This document shows positions 61,959 through 64,000 of a DNA stretch of 64,000 nucleotides, in pieces. Within the stretch, counting starts at the first letter, position 1; every line of letters begins with the position of its first letter. This stretch comes from JALNZU01 sp964463695 (GTDB taxonomy: Bacteria; Bacteroidota; Bacteroidia; Bacteroidales; F082), in the NCBI GenBank assembly GCA_964463695.1, contig CAYXCZ010000017.1, positions 28,400 through 92,399 of the forward strand, written 5' to 3'. The position numbers were made by a program, and so were the translations under genes. The notes under the pieces were generated by a model, which had not been told where the DNA came from, searched no databases, and saw nothing but the letters and a program-made list of their open reading frames with translations.

Positions 61959-63872
61959 TTATTTCTTCAAAAGTTTTTGTGTAATAATACTTCCATCTGT
62001 TGTTGTTATCGAAACGAAGTAAATTCCGTTGCGGAGTGAGGAAGTGTTTATGGTAGTAGTTTCTGATGTCAATACAATTTCTTCAATTATTTGACCCAGC
62101 AATGAGGTAATAACAATCTTGTTAACATCAATATCATTAATTTTTACTGTTAATTCATTATTAACAGGATTGGGGTACATTTTAATTTTTCCATTGAGAA
62201 TACCTTCATCAATTCCCAACGCTTCATTATTGTACCATAAATTAAGTTCATTTAATCCTGCTGCAACTACATGTGTACGGTTTGGTCCTCCATTAGGGAA
62301 TTCTGAAGTGTCCCAACTTCCGTTCTTGCGGAATTTGAATTCAATAGTTTCACCTACAACCCGGTTTTCAAGAGTAATGCTGTACATTCCACTTCCCATG
62401 TCAGTTAACTGATGATTTGCACCATTCCATTCATTAAATGAGCCAGCAACATCCACATAATCAGTTCCGGCAACAAATGCGCCTATGAAAATTTGATGTG
62501 CCATATTCAGATTGAACTTAACTGATGGAGCTGCTACAATTCCGTCAGCACCCCATTTGTATAAGAGATCAAAATTGCCAGCTACATTGTAGGTCCTGTC
62601 ACCACCTGGTGCAGGATCGCCGCTTCCCCAGCCTGTTCCTTTAAAGAATTTGAAAGCGATAGGGCCATCAGCAACTGCAACGTTAATTGAGTAGATTTTA
62701 TCACCATCAGTGTCAAACATTTCATTGTTTGGATTTGTTCCTGGTTCATTCCATGTACCATGGACACCACCAAGAGCTCCTGCAAGAAAAACTTGCTGCC
62801 CTTCAGTTAATCCGGCTTCAGACATATCAACATTGAGTTTCTGAACTGGAGGAACCATTGGATTTGGATCGTTGTTAACCCTGATATCGTCAATATAAAT
62901 AACAATATCTTCTGTCAGGTTAACCGGATCAGCGAAGTCAGGTAGCAAAGCAATGATAGGATATGTACCTGTTTTTTCTGAATAATCAAAAACAAAATCT
63001 TCCCAAACACCTGTTGAGGTTTGAGCGTTAACTGAACCAATTTCCAATGTACCGGCTGCACCACCTTCAATTTTGAATTTGGCTGGGCTTATACGTGGTT
63101 TCCACAATTTAACGTGAACGTATTTGTTTTCAGTAACATCAACTGCTGTTGGCAGAGATGACCAGAAACCACCCCATGGCACACCGTCTTTGTCACGATG
63201 GAATTTCAATACATAATCACTTATATTGATGCCAGATTTGTCAGGGTTTGGGGTTAAAGCAAAAAAGCTAAGATCTTCAGCACCACCTAACATAATGTTG
63301 GTAGGGATGATTTCAGAATTTTCCATTACTTGAACAGGAGCACTTCCAACTGCTGGATCGTTATTAACAAAAAGATCATCGAAATACAATGTGATGTCTT
63401 CAGTTAATGTCAGCGGTGTTTCAAAGTCAGGGATTAACACGATTTTTACATATTCGCCACTTACAATGCTCATATCAAAAACCAATTCTTCCCACTGACC
63501 TACAAGGGTTTGAGGATTAATCGGGAATACGTCGTTTGAGTTAACAGCACCTTCGTACTTGAAAACAACTGGACTGATACGAGGTTTCCATACTTTCACG
63601 TGTACGTATTTGTTAGCGGTAACATCCACTGGAACTGGTAAAGTTGCATACCAGCCAGCCCATGGGTCACCATCAAATCCACGAACCATCTTAACAACAT
63701 AAGCACTTGTGTTTATGCCACTTGGATCAGGATTGGCAACAACTTCCAGAGAGCCGTTAGCTCCACCTGAAAAGATGTTCATTTTTAAGCTTTCAAAGTC
63801 TTCAACAGTTTGAGCGATTGACAAACTACCGAAGGCAAAAGCCATCAAGATTAAAAGAGTAAATTTTCTCAT
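61959..63872 (-). CDS. Secreted modular beta-sandwich protein with T9SS sorting domain
   Basis: A 637-aa protein with a signal peptide at 1-20. Two tandem jelly-roll repeats of about 155 residues follow (about 22-180 and 185-345), each with a DPSGIN/DKSGIN...VHVKxWKPRISP block and a LYFDDLF/IYIDDIR ending. Two E-set-type domains come next (VFLAGALGGVHGTWNE, and VDVAGSFNEWNG), similar to CBM20/48-like starch-binding folds. A T9SS type A sorting domain ends the protein (MYPNPVNNELTV...GIYFVSITTTDGS). No catalytic residues are seen. It is probably exported by type IX secretion as a glycan-binding or structural surface protein. Its substrate is unknown. Confidence 0.88.
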   Translation of the reverse strand: MRKFTLLILMAFAFGSLSIAQTVEDFESLKMNIFSGGANGSLEVVANPDPSGINTSAYVVKMVRGFDGDPWAGWYATLPVPVDVTANKYVHVKVWKPRISPVVFKYEGAVNSNDVFPINPQTLVGQWEELVFDMSIVSGEYVKIVLIPDFETPLTLTEDITLYFDDLFVNNDPAVGSAPVQVMENSEIIPTNIMLGGAEDLSFFALTPNPDKSGINISDYVLKFHRDKDGVPWGGFWSSLPTAVDVTENKYVHVKLWKPRISPAKFKIEGGAAGTLEIGSVNAQTSTGVWEDFVFDYSEKTGTYPIIALLPDFADPVNLTEDIVIYIDDIRVNNDPNPMVPPVQKLNVDMSEAGLTEGQQVFLAGALGGVHGTWNEPGTNPNNEMFDTDGDKIYSINVAVADGPIAFKFFKGTGWGSGDPAPGGDRTYNVAGNFDLLYKWGADGIVAAPSVKFNLNMAHQIFIGAFVAGTDYVDVAGSFNEWNGANHQLTDMGSGMYSITLENRVVGETIEFKFRKNGSWDTSEFPNGGPNRTHVVAAGLNELNLWYNNEALGIDEGILNGKIKMYPNPVNNELTVKINDIDVNKIVITSLLGQIIEEIVLTSETTTINTSSLRNGIYFVSITTTDGSIITQKLLKK

Positions 63873-63915
63873 AGCAAAAAAATTTGGTTAATAATTGTTT
63901 TAGAAAACATCCATA

Positions 63916-63942
63916 CAAAAGTACGTTTTTTTTATTGCGCAA
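63916..63942 (-). promoter_or_regulatory. Putative promoter of the T9SS modular protein gene
   Basis: On the - strand, TTG (63942-63940) and TACTTTTG (63923-63916) are 16 bp apart, close to the Bacteroidetes TTTG / TAnnTTTG promoter. The -7 box ends 43 bp before the start codon. Confidence 0.5.
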
Positions 63943-64000
63943 GCTATTTTTTTTATTTATGGGTAATTTTATGTAAAATTTGTTTTTTTACTGGGTTTAA

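Noticed and set aside
1..64000. Search for tRNA, rRNA, CRISPR arrays, insertion sequences and prophage genes
   Set aside because: No cloverleaf-like gene ends, regular repeat-spacer arrays, transposase or integrase motifs, or long terminal inverted repeats were seen by eye; a tRNAscan and ISfinder run would settle it.

Overview
The window comes from a Bacteroidota genome. The evidence is a SusC/SusD pair, many Bacteroidetes-style lipoproteins, three proteins ending in type IX secretion (T9SS) sorting domains, TAnnTTTG-type -7 boxes and AT-rich intergenic DNA. The T9SS substrates point to a free-living or environmental Bacteroidales-type lineage or a neighbour of it, but I cannot name a genus from this sequence.

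Bases 1-34,202 form one large polysaccharide utilisation locus (PUL). A GH3 gene reads off the left edge (-). Divergent from it is a + strand operon (1448-14012): a glycoamylase/GH144-like protein, a 1067-aa discoidin/six-hairpin protein of unknown specificity, a GPH-family sugar transporter, a cytoplasmic GH35 and a GH94 phosphorylase. It converges, on a shared bidirectional terminator, with a 20-kb - strand operon (34202 to 14090): susC, susD, a LamG-type surface glycan-binding lipoprotein, an attenuator-like hairpin, four tandem GH144-like enzymes, GH31, a GH43-like protein, an SGNH esterase and a lipoprotein GH3. GH144 (endo-beta-1,2-glucanase), a GH94 of about 1,100 aa (1,2-beta-oligoglucan phosphorylase size class) and GH3 together point to beta-1,2-glucan (sophoran, or the osmoregulated periplasmic glucans of Proteobacteria) as the substrate. 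The inferred flow is: surface capture and endo-cleavage, SusCD import, periplasmic trimming and de-decoration by GH144/GH3/GH31/SGNH, inner-membrane import by the GPH carrier, then cytoplasmic GH35 and GH94 action giving glucose and glucose-1-phosphate. No PUL regulator is in view, but a perfect LacI-type palindrome lies upstream of susC.

Bases 34,833-39,645 hold a small surface-glycan island: a Wzx-like flippase, a formyltransferase-fold/GINT1-like fusion and, divergently, an asparagine-synthetase-like protein. Both enzymes lack a signature catalytic residue (Asn of the N-H-D triad; the N-terminal Cys).

Bases 39,820-52,857 hold two gingipain-like (C25) T9SS proteases flanking a housekeeping block: trmN6-rimM, rpsP, a small unknown gene, a Fur-like regulator without the usual structural-zinc cysteines, and purA. 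Bases 53,490-63,872 carry cell-wall and general genes: an L,D-transpeptidase and an M15 peptidase (adjacent, +), a GNAT-like protein with a photolyase, a CAP-SPOR protein, a class IV aminotransferase with a DUF2007 protein, an EamA transporter and a secreted modular T9SS protein. I found no rRNA, tRNA, CRISPR array or insertion sequence.
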